A stretch of DNA of 64,000 nucleotides, taken from positions 186,001 to 250,000 of the forward strand of contig NZ_LZSV01000034.1 in assembly GCF_001665605.1 (NCBI RefSeq), read 5' to 3'. Position 1 is the stretch's first letter. Each line of letters begins with the position of its first letter. The stretch is from Mycobacterium sp. 852014-50255_SCH5639931. GTDB lineage: Bacteria; Actinomycetota; Actinomycetes; Mycobacteriales; Mycobacteriaceae. This document shows positions 9,184-18,324 of this stretch, piece after piece. The translations under genes were made by a program, and so were the position numbers. The notes below the pieces were generated by a model, which was not told where the DNA came from, ran no database searches, and saw only the letters and a program-made list of their open reading frames with translations.

Positions 9184-9948
9184 ATGCCTGACGCTGCCGA
9201 GACACCCGACATTCACCATCCGGTGATCTCGCAGCTCTCGGCGCTGCACCGGGTTCGCATCCACCTCGACATCGCCGTCGTCGTCGCGGTCTTGGTGCTG
9301 ACCAACCTGGTCGCGCACTTCACCACTCCATGGGCCGCCATCGCCGTCGTTCCCGCCGCCGCCGTCGGCCTGGTGTTCCTGATGCGCGCCAACGGTCTGG
9401 ACTGGGCCGATCTGGGCTTGGGTCGCGAACACTGGAAGTCGGGGCTGGGCTACGCGCTGGCCGCGGTGCTGGTCGTGGCCACGGTGATCGCCGTCGGGGT
9501 GCTACTCCCCATGACCCGGCCGATGTTCCTGAACCACCGCTACGCGACGGTGTCCGGCGCCCTGATCGCCTCGATGGTCATCATCCCGCTACAGACCGTG
9601 ATCCCTGAGGAGCTGGCGTTTCGCGGCGTGCTGCACGGCGCGCTGCATCGGGCGTGGGGGTTCCGCGGCGTCGCGCTGGCGGGATCGTTGCTGTTCGGGC
9701 TGTGGCACGTCGCGACGTCGCTCGGGCTTACCAGCAGCAACGTCGGCTTCACCCGAATTCTCGGCGGCGGCGTCGTCGGGATGCTGGCCGGGGTGACCGG
9801 CGCCGTGCTGGCCACCGGAGCGGCGGGATTCGTCTTCAGCTGGCTACGCCGTCGCAGCGGCAGCCTGATCGCGCCGATCGCGCTGCACTGGTCGCTGAAC
9901 GGCCTGGGGGCGCTGGCCGCCGCCCTGGTCTGGCACCTGACGGCCTGA
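9184..9948 (+). CDS. CPBP-family intramembrane metalloprotease (CAAX/Abi type)
   Basis: 254-residue polytopic membrane protein. The CPBP/Abi motifs are EELAFRG at 142-148, with the paired glutamates, a histidine in LFGLWH around residue 175, and HWSLNGLGAL near the C-terminus. These residues bind the catalytic metal within the membrane. The family includes CAAX-like prenyl-protein proteases and bacteriocin-immunity proteins; its role here is unknown. It corresponds by order to Rv1863c. ATG 9184 follows a TAAGCT -10 box (9172-9177) by six bases, so the transcript is probably leaderless and independent of xfp. Confidence 0.85.
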   Translation: MPDAAETPDIHHPVISQLSALHRVRIHLDIAVVVAVLVLTNLVAHFTTPWAAIAVVPAAAVGLVFLMRANGLDWADLGLGREHWKSGLGYALAAVLVVATVIAVGVLLPMTRPMFLNHRYATVSGALIASMVIIPLQTVIPEELAFRGVLHGALHRAWGFRGVALAGSLLFGLWHVATSLGLTSSNVGFTRILGGGVVGMLAGVTGAVLATGAAGFVFSWLRRRSGSLIAPIALHWSLNGLGALAAALVWHLTA

Positions 9949-9954
9949 GGCCGG

Positions 9955-10956
9955 TCATACCAGCAGCACCGCCGCGCCGGCGATACGGCCGGCGCTGAGA
10001 TCGGCCAACGCCCGATCCGCTTGGCTCAGCGGGTATTCCGGCGTGGTGACCTCGATGTGGTGCCGGCCCGCGAAGTCGAGGAACGCGCGCGCGTCGGCCC
10101 GGGTGTTGGAGGTGACCGAACGGACCTGGCGTTCCTGGAATAGGTGACGCTGGTAGTTGAGCACCGGGATATCGGACAGGTGGATGCCGGCGATCGCCAG
10201 GGTGCCGCCGCGGTCCAACGCTTCCAGCGCGGGCAGCACCAGCTCGCCGACCGGCGCGAACAGGATGGCCGCATCCAGCGGAACCGGAGGCGGGTCGGCC
10301 GCGCCCTGCGCCGACGCCGCGCCGAGCTGCATCGCCAGTTCACGCGCCTCGGCTCCCCGCGTCATCACGTGCACCTCGGCGCCCTGCGCCAATGCGACCT
10401 GCGCGGTGATGTGGGCGCTACCGCCGAAGCCATACAGACCCAGCCGTCCGCCCGGCGGCAGCTCGGCGCGCAGCAGGGAGCGATAGCCGATGATGCCGGC
10501 GCACAGCAACGGCGCCAACTCGCTGTCGCTGTAACCGCTCGGCAGTGGGTGCGCGAAAGCGGCTGGAACCGTGGCGAATTCGGCGTAGCCGCCGTCGGCG
10601 TCCCAGCCGGTGTAGCGAGATTGAGGGCAGAGGTTCTCGTCGCCGCGGCGGCAGTACTTGCACACGCCGCAGGTGTGGCGCAGCCAGGCGATCCCCACCC
10701 GGTCTCCCACCTGAAATCCGTCGCCCGCCTCGGGGCCAACCTCGACGACTTCGCCCACCACCTCGTGGCCGGGCGTGACGTGGTCGCGGTGTACGGGCAG
10801 GTCGCCCTCCGTGACGTGCAGGTCGGTGCGGCACACCCCGCAGGCCCGCACGGCGACCAGCAACTCCGCCGGTCCGGGGCGCGGGACGTCGGTGGTGAAT
10901 TGCTCCAGCGGGCCGGTGTCCATCGGACCGGGCCGGCGCACCCGCCACGCGCGCAT
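9955..10956 (-). CDS. adhA: Zinc-dependent alcohol dehydrogenase
   Basis: 333-residue medium-chain dehydrogenase. The catalytic-zinc segment [12 protein letters not shown] and the structural-zinc cysteine cluster [15 protein letters not shown] are visible, as is the nucleotide-binding [11 protein letters not shown]. It oxidises alcohols or reduces aldehydes with NAD(P). It matches adhA (Rv1862) by position and is convergent with the CPBP gene, six bases apart. MRAWRV at 10956 is the likely start because it begins the conserved fold; an in-frame ATG nine codons earlier (10983) lies inside the loop of a perfect inverted repeat, so the start is not certain. Confidence 0.87.
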   Translation of the reverse strand: MRAWRVRRPGPMDTGPLEQFTTDVPRPGPAELLVAVRACGVCRTDLHVTEGDLPVHRDHVTPGHEVVGEVVEVGPEAGDGFQVGDRVGIAWLRHTCGVCKYCRRGDENLCPQSRYTGWDADGGYAEFATVPAAFAHPLPSGYSDSELAPLLCAGIIGYRSLLRAELPPGGRLGLYGFGGSAHITAQVALAQGAEVHVMTRGAEARELAMQLGAASAQGAADPPPVPLDAAILFAPVGELVLPALEALDRGGTLAIAGIHLSDIPVLNYQRHLFQERQVRSVTSNTRADARAFLDFAGRHHIEVTTPEYPLSQADRALADLSAGRIAGAAVLLV

Positions 10957-10959
10957 GGT

Positions 10960-11010
10960 CGTGGTGGTTAGCGGTGGAACCATTCGTCCATCATGCCGCT
11001 AACCACCACG
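10960..11010. repeat. Perfect 15-bp inverted repeat at the adhA start
   Basis: CGTGGTGGTTAGCGG at 10960-10974 pairs with its exact reverse complement at 10996-11010 across a 21-base loop. In the minus-strand RNA the stem ends three bases before the preferred adhA ATG (10956) and lies 19 bases after the stop of the upstream gene. It could terminate the upstream transcript, block the adhA ribosome site, or be a regulator-binding site. Confidence 0.7.
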
Positions 11011-11029
11011 GCCGCAACGTGCTAACTGA

Positions 11030-11329
11030 TCAGGTCCGCCGCACCATGCCGACGATCCAGAGCAGGATCAGCGACCCGAGCAGTGCGGTGAGGAAGGTGA
11101 AGATAAGGCCACCACCCGCGGTGTTGACGAAGAAGCTCAGGATGAAGCCGCCGATCAACGCGCCGATGATGCCGATCACGATGTCCATCAGGATCCCGGC
11201 GCCACTGCCCCTGATGATCTTGCTGGCGAGCGCACCCGCCAGACCACCGATGATGATGTATCCAATGATTCCGACGCTCGTGAACGTTGTTGAGCGGGCC
11301 AGATATTCGGTAGCTGCCATGACGTCCAT
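11030..11329 (-). CDS. GlsB/YeaQ/YmgE-type stress membrane protein
   Basis: 99 residues with three hydrophobic segments and the glycine-rich pattern GIIGYIIIGGLAGALASKI ... GILMDIVIGIIGALIGG typical of the transglycosylase-associated (GlsB/YeaQ) family. These are small inner-membrane proteins induced by stress; their molecular activity is not known. It matches Rv1861 by order. ATG 11329 is supported by AGGAG six bases upstream. An internal ATG at 11320 would remove only three residues. It lies upstream of adhA on the same strand, with the 15-bp inverted repeat between them. Confidence 0.85.
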   Translation of the reverse strand: MDVMAATEYLARSTTFTSVGIIGYIIIGGLAGALASKIIRGSGAGILMDIVIGIIGALIGGFILSFFVNTAGGGLIFTFLTALLGSLILLWIVGMVRRT

Positions 11330-11345
11330 GCGGGTCTCCTTGCAA

Positions 11346-11365
11346 TCGCTGGCAAAGCCCAGCGA
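11346..11365 (-). terminator. Weak hairpin downstream of apa
   Basis: TCGCTGG (11346-11352) and CCAGCGA (11359-11365) form a seven-base stem with a six-base loop about 100 bases past the apa stop. There is no U-run, so this is only a possible terminator separating apa from the next gene. Confidence 0.3.
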
Positions 11366-11462
11366 GTTGCTGGGCCATCATCTCGGTATACCCGCTTTGC
11401 GTAACGGAAGAGGTTCCGTTTCGGAGACGGTTGGCGCATCATCCGGACGCGCCGATCGCACG

Positions 11463-12479
11463 TTAGGTCGATTGCGTCCGCTGTGGTGCCGGCGCTGGGG
11501 CGGGGCTGACCTCTCCCGCCGCCGCCGGCGCCGGAGCCGGTGAGGGCGCCGGGGCTCCCGGAGCCGGAGCGGGTGCCGGGGCTTCCGGAGCCGGAGCCGC
11601 CGGCGCGGGTTGGGCGCCCGGGGCCGGCTGTGCACCAGCGGCCGGCGCGGGCGGCCCCGCCCAGGGCTGGATGGACTCCGCCAGCGCCTTGGCCGCGCCC
11701 TTGTCTACTGGGTCGTTTGCCGTACCGAGCCACACCACGAACCAGCGTTGCGGCGGTCCGCCGTTGGGCGTGTTCGCGGCGGGCAGCCCGACGACGCCCG
11801 TCCAAATCTGGCCATTGGGCTTGGAGGCGTCGCTGAACTTGACCTCGTAGTACGACGCGCTGCCGGTGACGCCGTTGGCCCCGGTGAGTGGGGTGCTTTC
11901 CTGGTTGATTCGGGTGCCCGGATACGGCAGGAAGAACTCACCCATGTCCGAGCCCAGCCGCACCGCGGCCTTGGAGTTGTTGGCTTCGGCACTGGCATAG
12001 AGCTTCTGGTCCAGCCGGCCCATCACGATGCGGGTGTCGTTGGCCACCGGCGGCGGCTGGTCGGGCAGCGGCGGCTGCCCCGTCGTCTTACTCAGCAGCG
12101 CCGAGCCGTAGTCGAGGTGGGACGCGTCCGACTCCACCCAGCCGGGGGGAAGCACGTAGCTGAAGCCACCCACGGCGTTGGCGATCCGCCCGGCGTTCGG
12201 GTCAGCCGGCGGCGGAGGCGGCGGCGCGTTCGGGTCGACGGGCGGTGGTGGCGGTGGCACGGGCGCGTTCGGATCGACCGGTGCCGCAGGAGCGCCGGGC
12301 GCCGCAGCGGGAGGTGGGGCGGCCGTCGTCGCCGGCGGGACTGGAGTCGGGACTTCCGGGTCGGCGTACGAGGTCGCGGGCAAAGCGATCGTGACGGCGC
12401 TGGCACTGGTCACCGTGGCTATCGCCAGCGTCGCCCACAGGCCTTTGCGACGTGTCGAGTTGGGTTCCACCTGGTCCAT
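11463..12479 (-). CDS. apa: Secreted alanine/proline-rich antigen Apa (fibronectin attachment protein)
   Basis: 338 residues. A Sec signal peptide occupies about residues 1-39 (positive RRK, hydrophobic core, TSYA before DPEVP), so the mature protein begins [10 protein letters not shown], a typical Apa N-terminus. A Pro/Ala-rich stretch (about 40-100) precedes a globular central domain ([20 protein letters not shown] onward) and a second Pro/Ala tail. In M. tuberculosis this protein (Rv1860, MPT32/ModD) is mannosylated, and in M. avium it binds fibronectin; glycosylation here is inferred. It lies downstream of modC but has its own strong promoter seven bases before ATG 12479, so a leaderless transcript is likely. 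Confidence 0.93.
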   Translation of the reverse strand: MDQVEPNSTRRKGLWATLAIATVTSASAVTIALPATSYADPEVPTPVPPATTAAPPPAAAPGAPAAPVDPNAPVPPPPPPVDPNAPPPPPPADPNAGRIANAVGGFSYVLPPGWVESDASHLDYGSALLSKTTGQPPLPDQPPPVANDTRIVMGRLDQKLYASAEANNSKAAVRLGSDMGEFFLPYPGTRINQESTPLTGANGVTGSASYYEVKFSDASKPNGQIWTGVVGLPAANTPNGGPPQRWFVVWLGTANDPVDKGAAKALAESIQPWAGPPAPAAGAQPAPGAQPAPAAPAPEAPAPAPAPGAPAPSPAPAPAAAGEVSPAPAPAPQRTQST

Positions 12480-12486
12480 GGCGACG

Positions 12487-12514
12487 AACCTACCGTGTTA
12501 CCGCTGTGACGCAA
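12487..12514 (-). promoter_or_regulatory. apa promoter (-35 TTGCGT, -10 TAGGTT)
   Basis: On the minus strand, TTGCGT (12514 to 12509) and TAGGTT (12492 to 12487) are separated by 16 bases, close to the sigma-A pattern. The -10 ends seven bases before the apa ATG, placing the transcription start at or next to the start codon. This uncouples apa from the mod genes. Confidence 0.65.
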
Positions 12515-12599
12515 GGAGCCTTGCGGACAATTGCGATGCCGTTTTTCCGATGTTGCCGATGTGCAACCCACCGCGCGGCCAGGCGCTCAACTGCGCCCC

Positions 12600-13706
12600 T
12601 CAGTGCGCCACCGGATACAACGCCACCTCATGGGCTTTGACGGAGAACCACACCTGCTCTCCGGGCGCCAGCCGCAGCTCCGAGGCGGCATCGACGGTGA
12701 TCTCCGCGGCCAGCCCGGGGGCGCCATCGGGTTGCTGCTCGCCGCGCACCAGCACCGCCGACCCGCGAATGTCCATCTCCGCCACCGTCACCTCGACCGT
12801 GTTACGCGGGCTGCCGTGCGGCCGCTCCCGATAAACCGCCACCGCCGTGGGCGGGAAGACCGCGATCGCGTTCCGTCCCTCGGCAAGCTCGTCGCCTCCC
12901 TCGATGGTGGGGGCCGCGTGCCAGCGGGCGCCCGAGCGCGCCTGCAGCGAGCTGTCGGGGCCGACCGTCCCGTTGACCAGGTTGATGCCGGCGATGCGCG
13001 CCCCGAAGTGGCTGCGCGGCGCGGTGAGCACGTCGGAGACCGGGCCGATCTCGGAGACCTTGCCGGCCTCCAGCACCAGCACCCGGTCGGCCAGCGTGAA
13101 CACGTCGAGCAGGTCGTGCGTGATCAGCACGACCGCGCACCCGGTGCGGCCGACCGCGCCGCGCAACACCGCGCGGATCCCCGCGGCCGCGGCGACGTCG
13201 AGACCCGTCAGCGGCTCGTCGAGCAGCAACACGTCGGGCTCGGCGGCCAGCGCCCGCGCGATCGCCACCCGCTGGGCCTGACCGCCGGACAGCTGGCGCG
13301 CCTTCCGGTCGGCCAGCGGCTCGGCGTCCACCTCGCGCAGCCAGCGCAGCGCCGTCGCCTTCTCCGCGGCCCGGGCCGGGCGCAGCCGGCCACGACGGCT
13401 GTGCGGCCCGAACGCCACGTTGGCGGCAACGCTCATGTGCGGGAACAACAACGGGTCCTGCAACAGCAGGCCGACGCGGCGGTCATGGGTTGCCACGTCC
13501 ACCCCGGCCTCGGTGTCGGTCAGCACCCGATCCCCCAACCGCACCAACCCGCGATCCGGGCGAATCAGCCCCGCGATGACGTGTAGCGCGGTCGACTTGC
13601 CCGCGCCGTTGGGTCCGAGGACCGCCAGCACTTCGCCCGCCGATACGGAGAACTCGACGTCCAGCTGGCGGTCCGCCACAACGGCGCGCAGCTGCAGGTC
13701 ACTCAC
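12600..13706 (-). CDS. modC: Molybdate ABC transporter ATP-binding protein
   Basis: 368 residues. The ABC domain shows Walker A GPNGAGKS (31-38), signature [15 protein letters not shown], Walker [13 protein letters not shown] and the switch histidine in [11 protein letters not shown]. The C-terminal 130 residues ([19 protein letters not shown] and after) are the MOP/TOBE-like domain that binds oxyanion in ModC proteins. It powers uptake of molybdate for molybdenum-cofactor enzymes. GTG 13706 overlaps the modB stop (GTGA), showing translational coupling. Gene order agrees with Rv1859. The longer in-frame extension upstream is a shadow of modB. Confidence 0.93.
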   Translation of the reverse strand: MSDLQLRAVVADRQLDVEFSVSAGEVLAVLGPNGAGKSTALHVIAGLIRPDRGLVRLGDRVLTDTEAGVDVATHDRRVGLLLQDPLLFPHMSVAANVAFGPHSRRGRLRPARAAEKATALRWLREVDAEPLADRKARQLSGGQAQRVAIARALAAEPDVLLLDEPLTGLDVAAAAGIRAVLRGAVGRTGCAVVLITHDLLDVFTLADRVLVLEAGKVSEIGPVSDVLTAPRSHFGARIAGINLVNGTVGPDSSLQARSGARWHAAPTIEGGDELAEGRNAIAVFPPTAVAVYRERPHGSPRNTVEVTVAEMDIRGSAVLVRGEQQPDGAPGLAAEITVDAASELRLAPGEQVWFSVKAHEVALYPVAH

Positions 13707-14506
13707 GGTTGCCTCGCCTCGGTGACGGTCAGCCGACCAGCGCCCAACCCCAACACCACCACCGCCGCCACGGCCACCAACAGGATCGACAACGCCACCG
13801 CCGCGTCGGCGTCGGTGACCCGCTGCAGGTAGATCTCCAGCGGCAGCGTGCGGGTGACTCCTTGACGGGACCCGGCGAACGTCAGCGTCGCGCCGAACTC
13901 CCCCAGCGAGCGGGCGAACGCCAGCACCGTCCCCGACATCAGGCCCGGCAGCAGCAGCGGGAGGGTGACCCGCCACCAGACGGTGCTGGGACGCGCCCCG
14001 AGGGTCGCCGCCACGACCTCGAAGTCGGCGCCGGCGGTACGCGCGGCCCCCTCCAGGGAAATCACCAGGAACGGCAGCGAGACGAACGTCTGCGCCAACA
14101 CCACCGCGGTGGTGCTGAACGCGATGCTGATGCCGGCGGCTTCGAGGTACCGGCCGAGCAATCCGAGCCGGCCGAACGCGTAGAGCAGCGCGATCCCACC
14201 CACCACCGGCGGCAGCACCAACGGCAGCAGGATCAACGGCCGCAACAGCCGCACCGGCCGCGCCGTGCTGCGGGCCAGCACCAACGCCATCGGCACGCCC
14301 AGCAGGACGCACAGCAGGGTGCTGGCCACGGCGGTCTTGAGGCTGAGCAGCAGGGCCGTCCGTGACGACGGGCTGGTGATCAACGACCAGAAATTCGGCC
14401 AGTCGACCTTGATCGCGATGGCCAGCAACGGCAGCACCACGAACGCGGTCCCCACCGCGGCGGGGAGGTACACCCACCGCGGCAGATCCGTGCGAGGCTC
14501 TCTAAT
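13703..14506 (-). CDS. modB: Molybdate ABC transporter permease
   Basis: About 267 residues with six predicted membrane segments. The permease loop that contacts ModC is seen in [21 protein letters not shown], followed by [13 protein letters not shown], typical of ModB. The first ATG/GTG in frame (GTG 14473) would drop a conserved segment (TDLPRW before VYLPAAVGT) found in the M. tuberculosis protein as I remember it. Extending upstream, the codon with an ideal ribosome site is ATT at 14506: AGGAG lies at 14512-14516, five bases away. I therefore annotate an AUU start. modB and modC are coupled, but modA is 2.8 kb away, beyond an oppositely oriented gene. Confidence 0.85.
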   Translation of the reverse strand: MREPRTDLPRWVYLPAAVGTAFVVLPLLAIAIKVDWPNFWSLITSPSSRTALLLSLKTAVASTLLCVLLGVPMALVLARSTARPVRLLRPLILLPLVLPPVVGGIALLYAFGRLGLLGRYLEAAGISIAFSTTAVVLAQTFVSLPFLVISLEGAARTAGADFEVVAATLGARPSTVWWRVTLPLLLPGLMSGTVLAFARSLGEFGATLTFAGSRQGVTRTLPLEIYLQRVTDADAAVALSILLVAVAAVVVLGLGAGRLTVTEARQP

Positions 14507-14640
14507 ACGTGCTCCTCTAACCCTGGCCGGGAGATCTACACCGCCTCAACCTAGCGCTGGGCGTGTTGGGAAACGGCCAGCGCGCGGCTGTTCCGCCGAT
14601 GTGCGGGTTCGGAGCGCGTTTGTTGTGAGATTCTGCTGAG

Positions 14641-17310
14641 GTGCCAGCGCCTTCGGGTGTCGTGACGTTTCTGTTCACCGACGTTGAGGGTTCGACTCGT
14701 CGGTGGGAGGCCGACGCCGACGGGATGCGGGTCGCCCTCGCGGCCCACGACGACGCCTTGCGCGAGGCGATCGAGGCGCACGGGGGCTGGTTGTTCAAGC
14801 ACACCGGTGACGGCGTGTGCGCCGCGTTCGCCTCGCCACGCTCGGCGGTGAATGCCGCCGTGGCCGCGCAGCGCACACTCGAGTTGCCGGTGCGGATGGG
14901 GATGGCGACCGGCGAGGCCGAGCTGCGCGACGGCGACTATTTCGGCACCGTGCTCAACCGAGCCGCACGGGTGATGGCGGCCGGTCACGGTGGGCAGATC
15001 CTGCTGACCGAGTCGACGGTAGCCCTGCTGAGCGGAGTGGATCTGGTCGATCTGGGTCCGCGACGGTTGCGGGATATCCCGATGCCGGTCCGCGTGTTCC
15101 AGGTCCGCGCCGAAGGCCTGCGGACGGAGTTCCCGCCGCTGCGGGCGCTGGATACGAGTCCGGGAAATCTGCGTCCCGCGGGCACCAGTTTGATCGGCCG
15201 CGAGGCCGCCGTCGCCGACATCGAAGCGGCGGTCAAGGCGCATCGGTTGGTAACGCTGACCGGAGTGGGTGGGGTCGGCAAGACCCGTCTCGCGGTAGAA
15301 GTGGCCGCGCAGCTGGCCGACGAATTCCCGGACGGGGTTTGGCTTTTCGAGTTGGCCGCGGTCACCGATCCGGCGTCGGTGCCCGACGCGGTCGCGGCGG
15401 TGCTCGGCATCACCCAGCAGCCGGGCAAGACCGTCAGCGAGTCGGTGGCCGCCGCGTTGGAGGACCGGGTCAGGCTGTTGGTGCTCGACAACTGCGAGCA
15501 CGTGCTCGACGCCACCGCCGACCTGATCGAAGTCATCCTCGCGCGATCGTCGACAGTGCAGATCCTTGCCACCAGCCGCGAAGGGCTCGGAATTCCCGAC
15601 GAGCAGGTCCGCCCGGTTCGCTCCCTGGACGTGGCGGCGGGAGTGGACTCAGCTGCGGTTACGCTGTTCGTCGAACGCGCTCAAGGTATTTCGGCGGGCT
15701 TCTCGATGGCCGACGGCGGCGAAGCCGCCGCGGTGGCCGAGATTTGCCGGCGGCTGGACGGGATTCCGTTGGCCATCGAACTGGCCGCCTCGCGGATGGC
15801 GTCAATGACCGCCAGTGAAATCCGCGATCGCCTTGACCACCGCTTTAGGCTGCTGGTCGGCTCGCGGCGCGGACTGGAACGCCACCACACGCTGCGCCAC
15901 GCCGTGGCCTGGTCGTATGACCTTCTCGACGAGACCGAAAAGACGGTGCTGGACCGCTGTTCGGTCTTCGCCGGCGGATTCGACCTCCAAAGTGCTTGCG
16001 CGATAGCCGGATCGGATCGCCTCGACGAGTACGCCATCCTGGAGGTATTCGACGCCCTGGTGCGCAAGTCGCTGCTCGTGACCGATAAGTCCGCGGCGCG
16101 CACCCGCTTTTCGATGCTGGAAACCATCCGCCAGTTCGCCGAGGAACAACTCATCGCATCGGGTGCGGCAGACGCGGTCCGGACCGCGCACGCCCATTAC
16201 TTCGCCGGACGGGAAGCCGACCTCATGGCGCTGTGGGACAGCCCGCGACAGCGCGAGGCATACGGCTGGCTCACGGTCGAGCTGGCCAACCTGCGCATCG
16301 CCTTTCGTTGGGCCGCCGACCACGGCGACCTGGATGCGGGCGCCGCCATCGCCGCGTATGCGGGCTTGCTTGGTCCGTTTCTCGAGAACTACGAACCCAT
16401 CGCCTGGGCCGAAGAAATGGTCGGACCCCTTCATGCCGTCGAACACCCGCGGCTGGCAGCCGTATGCGTGGGGGCATCGCTGTCCGTTCTTGTCGGCCGG
16501 TACCAAGAGGCCGTGGGCTACAGCGAAATCGGTCAGACGGTTATCGCCGCCGCAGGCGACAAAGTGTCGTACTTCGGCGAGGCGTTTCTCGGCAGTGCGT
16601 ATTTGTTCGTCGGGCTGCCCGAACGGTACCTCGAGCTGTGCCGCGCCCAGGTGAGGCGCAGCGGCGACGCCAACACGTTCGGGAGGGCGAATCTGGCTTT
16701 CGCTTTGGCCGTCTGCGGTTCGGCTGACGAGGCGATGGCGATCGCCGACGGCCTCATCGATGCCGCCGAAGCGAACGGAAATCCATGGGTGCTAGCTTAC
16801 GTACTTTTCGTGTACGGGTACGCCGTCCGGGCCACCGATTCGGGTCGCGCCCTGGCGGCGCTGCGCCGTAGCCTGCTCGTCGCGCGGGACAGCGGCAACC
16901 GGTTCTACGAGACCCAATTCCCGTACTGGGCCGCCGGACTCATGGCCGAGCAAGGGGACCCCTGGGCGGCCTTGGATCATCTCGCCGTGGCCATTCGCAG
17001 TAACCACGAGTCGGGCAACATCGGCATGATGTACAACGCGCTCGCTGTCTTCGCCGTGTTCCTCAACCGGCTAGGACGCTACGAACCAGCTTCCACCATC
17101 GCCGGGTTGGCGGCGGTCAGTCCGATGGCAGCAACGACCTTGCCCGAACTCGGAGAAATGATCGCGGATCTTCGCAAGGTCCTCGGCGACCAAACCTACG
17201 AATCGCTCGCCCGCAAGGGTGAGGTGATGACCACGGCCGACATCGTGACCTACGCCTATGACCAAATCGACAAGATCCGAACCGATTTCGAACGGCCTGC
17301 TGAATTCTAG
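14641..17310 (+). CDS. Class III nucleotide cyclase fused to an NB-ARC/AAA-like ATPase and helical repeats
   Basis: 889 residues. Residues 1-130 are a class III cyclase domain: metal-binding Asp14 (FTDVEGST) and Asp57 (HTGDG), a substrate-contacting Lys53 position, and Asn106/Arg110 (NRAAR) for the transition state all look present, so it may make cAMP. Residues about 180-480 form a STAND-type ATPase with Walker A GVGGVGKT (208-215), Walker B LLVLDNCEHV and sensor ILATSRE. The rest is alpha-helical repeat (TPR-like). Unlike many mycobacterial relatives it shows no LuxR helix-turn-helix at the C-terminus. The start is GTG 14641. It sits between modB and modA on the opposite strand and shares the CTAG stop overlap with modA. 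Confidence 0.86.
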   Translation: MPAPSGVVTFLFTDVEGSTRRWEADADGMRVALAAHDDALREAIEAHGGWLFKHTGDGVCAAFASPRSAVNAAVAAQRTLELPVRMGMATGEAELRDGDYFGTVLNRAARVMAAGHGGQILLTESTVALLSGVDLVDLGPRRLRDIPMPVRVFQVRAEGLRTEFPPLRALDTSPGNLRPAGTSLIGREAAVADIEAAVKAHRLVTLTGVGGVGKTRLAVEVAAQLADEFPDGVWLFELAAVTDPASVPDAVAAVLGITQQPGKTVSESVAAALEDRVRLLVLDNCEHVLDATADLIEVILARSSTVQILATSREGLGIPDEQVRPVRSLDVAAGVDSAAVTLFVERAQGISAGFSMADGGEAAAVAEICRRLDGIPLAIELAASRMASMTASEIRDRLDHRFRLLVGSRRGLERHHTLRHAVAWSYDLLDETEKTVLDRCSVFAGGFDLQSACAIAGSDRLDEYAILEVFDALVRKSLLVTDKSAARTRFSMLETIRQFAEEQLIASGAADAVRTAHAHYFAGREADLMALWDSPRQREAYGWLTVELANLRIAFRWAADHGDLDAGAAIAAYAGLLGPFLENYEPIAWAEEMVGPLHAVEHPRLAAVCVGASLSVLVGRYQEAVGYSEIGQTVIAAAGDKVSYFGEAFLGSAYLFVGLPERYLELCRAQVRRSGDANTFGRANLAFALAVCGSADEAMAIADGLIDAAEANGNPWVLAYVLFVYGYAVRATDSGRALAALRRSLLVARDSGNRFYETQFPYWAAGLMAEQGDPWAALDHLAVAIRSNHESGNIGMMYNALAVFAVFLNRLGRYEPASTIAGLAAVSPMAATTLPELGEMIADLRKVLGDQTYESLARKGEVMTTADIVTYAYDQIDKIRTDFERPAEF

Positions 17311-18071
17311 GGTTTGGCGAAGCCGTACTGGGCCAGGATGTTCTGACCGGTGCCGCCGGTCACCATGGCCAGGAACCGTTGCGCCAACACCGGTTGTGGG
17401 GCGTTCTTCAGCACGGCGATCGGATAGACGTTCACCGCGCCGGCGGCCTCCGGAAAGCTGACGGGGGTCACCTTGTTCCCGGCGCTGTGCGCGTCGGTCA
17501 CGTACACCAGCCCGGCATCCGCCTGGCCGGTGGTGACCTTGTTGAGGACGTCCGTCACGCTCGGTTCCTCGCTCACCGGGTTGAGGTGGACGCCGGTGCT
17601 GTCTTCGACCCGCTGGGTCGCCGATCCGCATGGCACCGGCTTCTGGCAGATCACCACACCCAGCCCCGGCCGCGCGAGGTCGGCGAAGGAGCCGACCTTC
17701 TTGGGGTTGCCCGGCGCGGTGACGATCACCAGCGTGTTCGAGGCGAAGTTCGTCGGGTTGCCCGACAGCAGGCCGGCCTTGGCGACCGTGTCCATCTGCG
17801 CGGTGTCCGCCGACGCGAAGACATCGGCGGTCGCGCCCTGCGTCAACTGGGTGGCCAGTTCGGAGGATCCGGCGAAGTCGAATTCGACATTGCTGCCCGC
17901 GTTTTGGGCCTTGAACTGCGCGCTGATCTGAGTGAACGCGGGCTTGAGCGAGGCGGCGGCGAACACCACCAGCCTTCCCGAACCCTGCGGGGACGGTTTC
18001 GAACCGCACCCGGCCAGGCCCGCAGCCAGGACCATCGACACCACACCGGCCAGGGTCCCGATCCGCCGCAT
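17307..18071 (-). CDS. modA: Molybdate-binding lipoprotein
   Basis: 254 residues. A lipoprotein signal ends in LAGC (19-22), so Cys22 should be lipidated and the protein anchored outside the membrane. The mature part, beginning VVFAAASLKPAFT and including DFAGSSELATQLTQGATADVFASAD, is the classic ModA oxyanion-binding fold. It delivers molybdate to ModBC. A TAGGGT box (18078-18083) lies six bases before ATG 18071, so it is probably leaderless with its own promoter. In M. tuberculosis (Rv1857) it directly precedes modB; here a cyclase-ATPase gene separates them. Its TAG stop overlaps the neighbour's TAG in CTAG (17307-17310). Confidence 0.93.
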   Translation of the reverse strand: MRRIGTLAGVVSMVLAAGLAGCGSKPSPQGSGRLVVFAAASLKPAFTQISAQFKAQNAGSNVEFDFAGSSELATQLTQGATADVFASADTAQMDTVAKAGLLSGNPTNFASNTLVIVTAPGNPKKVGSFADLARPGLGVVICQKPVPCGSATQRVEDSTGVHLNPVSEEPSVTDVLNKVTTGQADAGLVYVTDAHSAGNKVTPVSFPEAAGAVNVYPIAVLKNAPQPVLAQRFLAMVTGGTGQNILAQYGFAKP

Positions 18072-18324
18072 GCGTGCACCCTAACCCGCCGAGGATGCGG
18101 CCCGCTTGGGGGCCTAAACGTCGCAAAAAAGTGCCCGACGAAGAGTTACGCAACTGATCCGCGCGTCGCGGCGTCAACAATTTCGCCGACTAGCTACTGT
18201 CCAGTAACATCTAGGCAGATTGATGCCATAACGCGCTGAGATCCCAGGCAGATCCCCCCGGCGTCCTGTGGATGGCCACACGGAACTGCCCGGGTCTGGG
18301 TTCAACGTTGAACACGAGGAGGTC
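18072..18324. promoter_or_regulatory. Divergent promoter region between modA and an SDR gene
   Basis: 253 bases with no convincing ORF. The modA -10 (TAGGGT) is at 18078-18083 on the minus strand. The right side ends with AGGAGG at 18317-18322 for the SDR. I see no ModE-type palindrome or molybdenum-cofactor riboswitch that I can defend. Confidence 0.4.
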
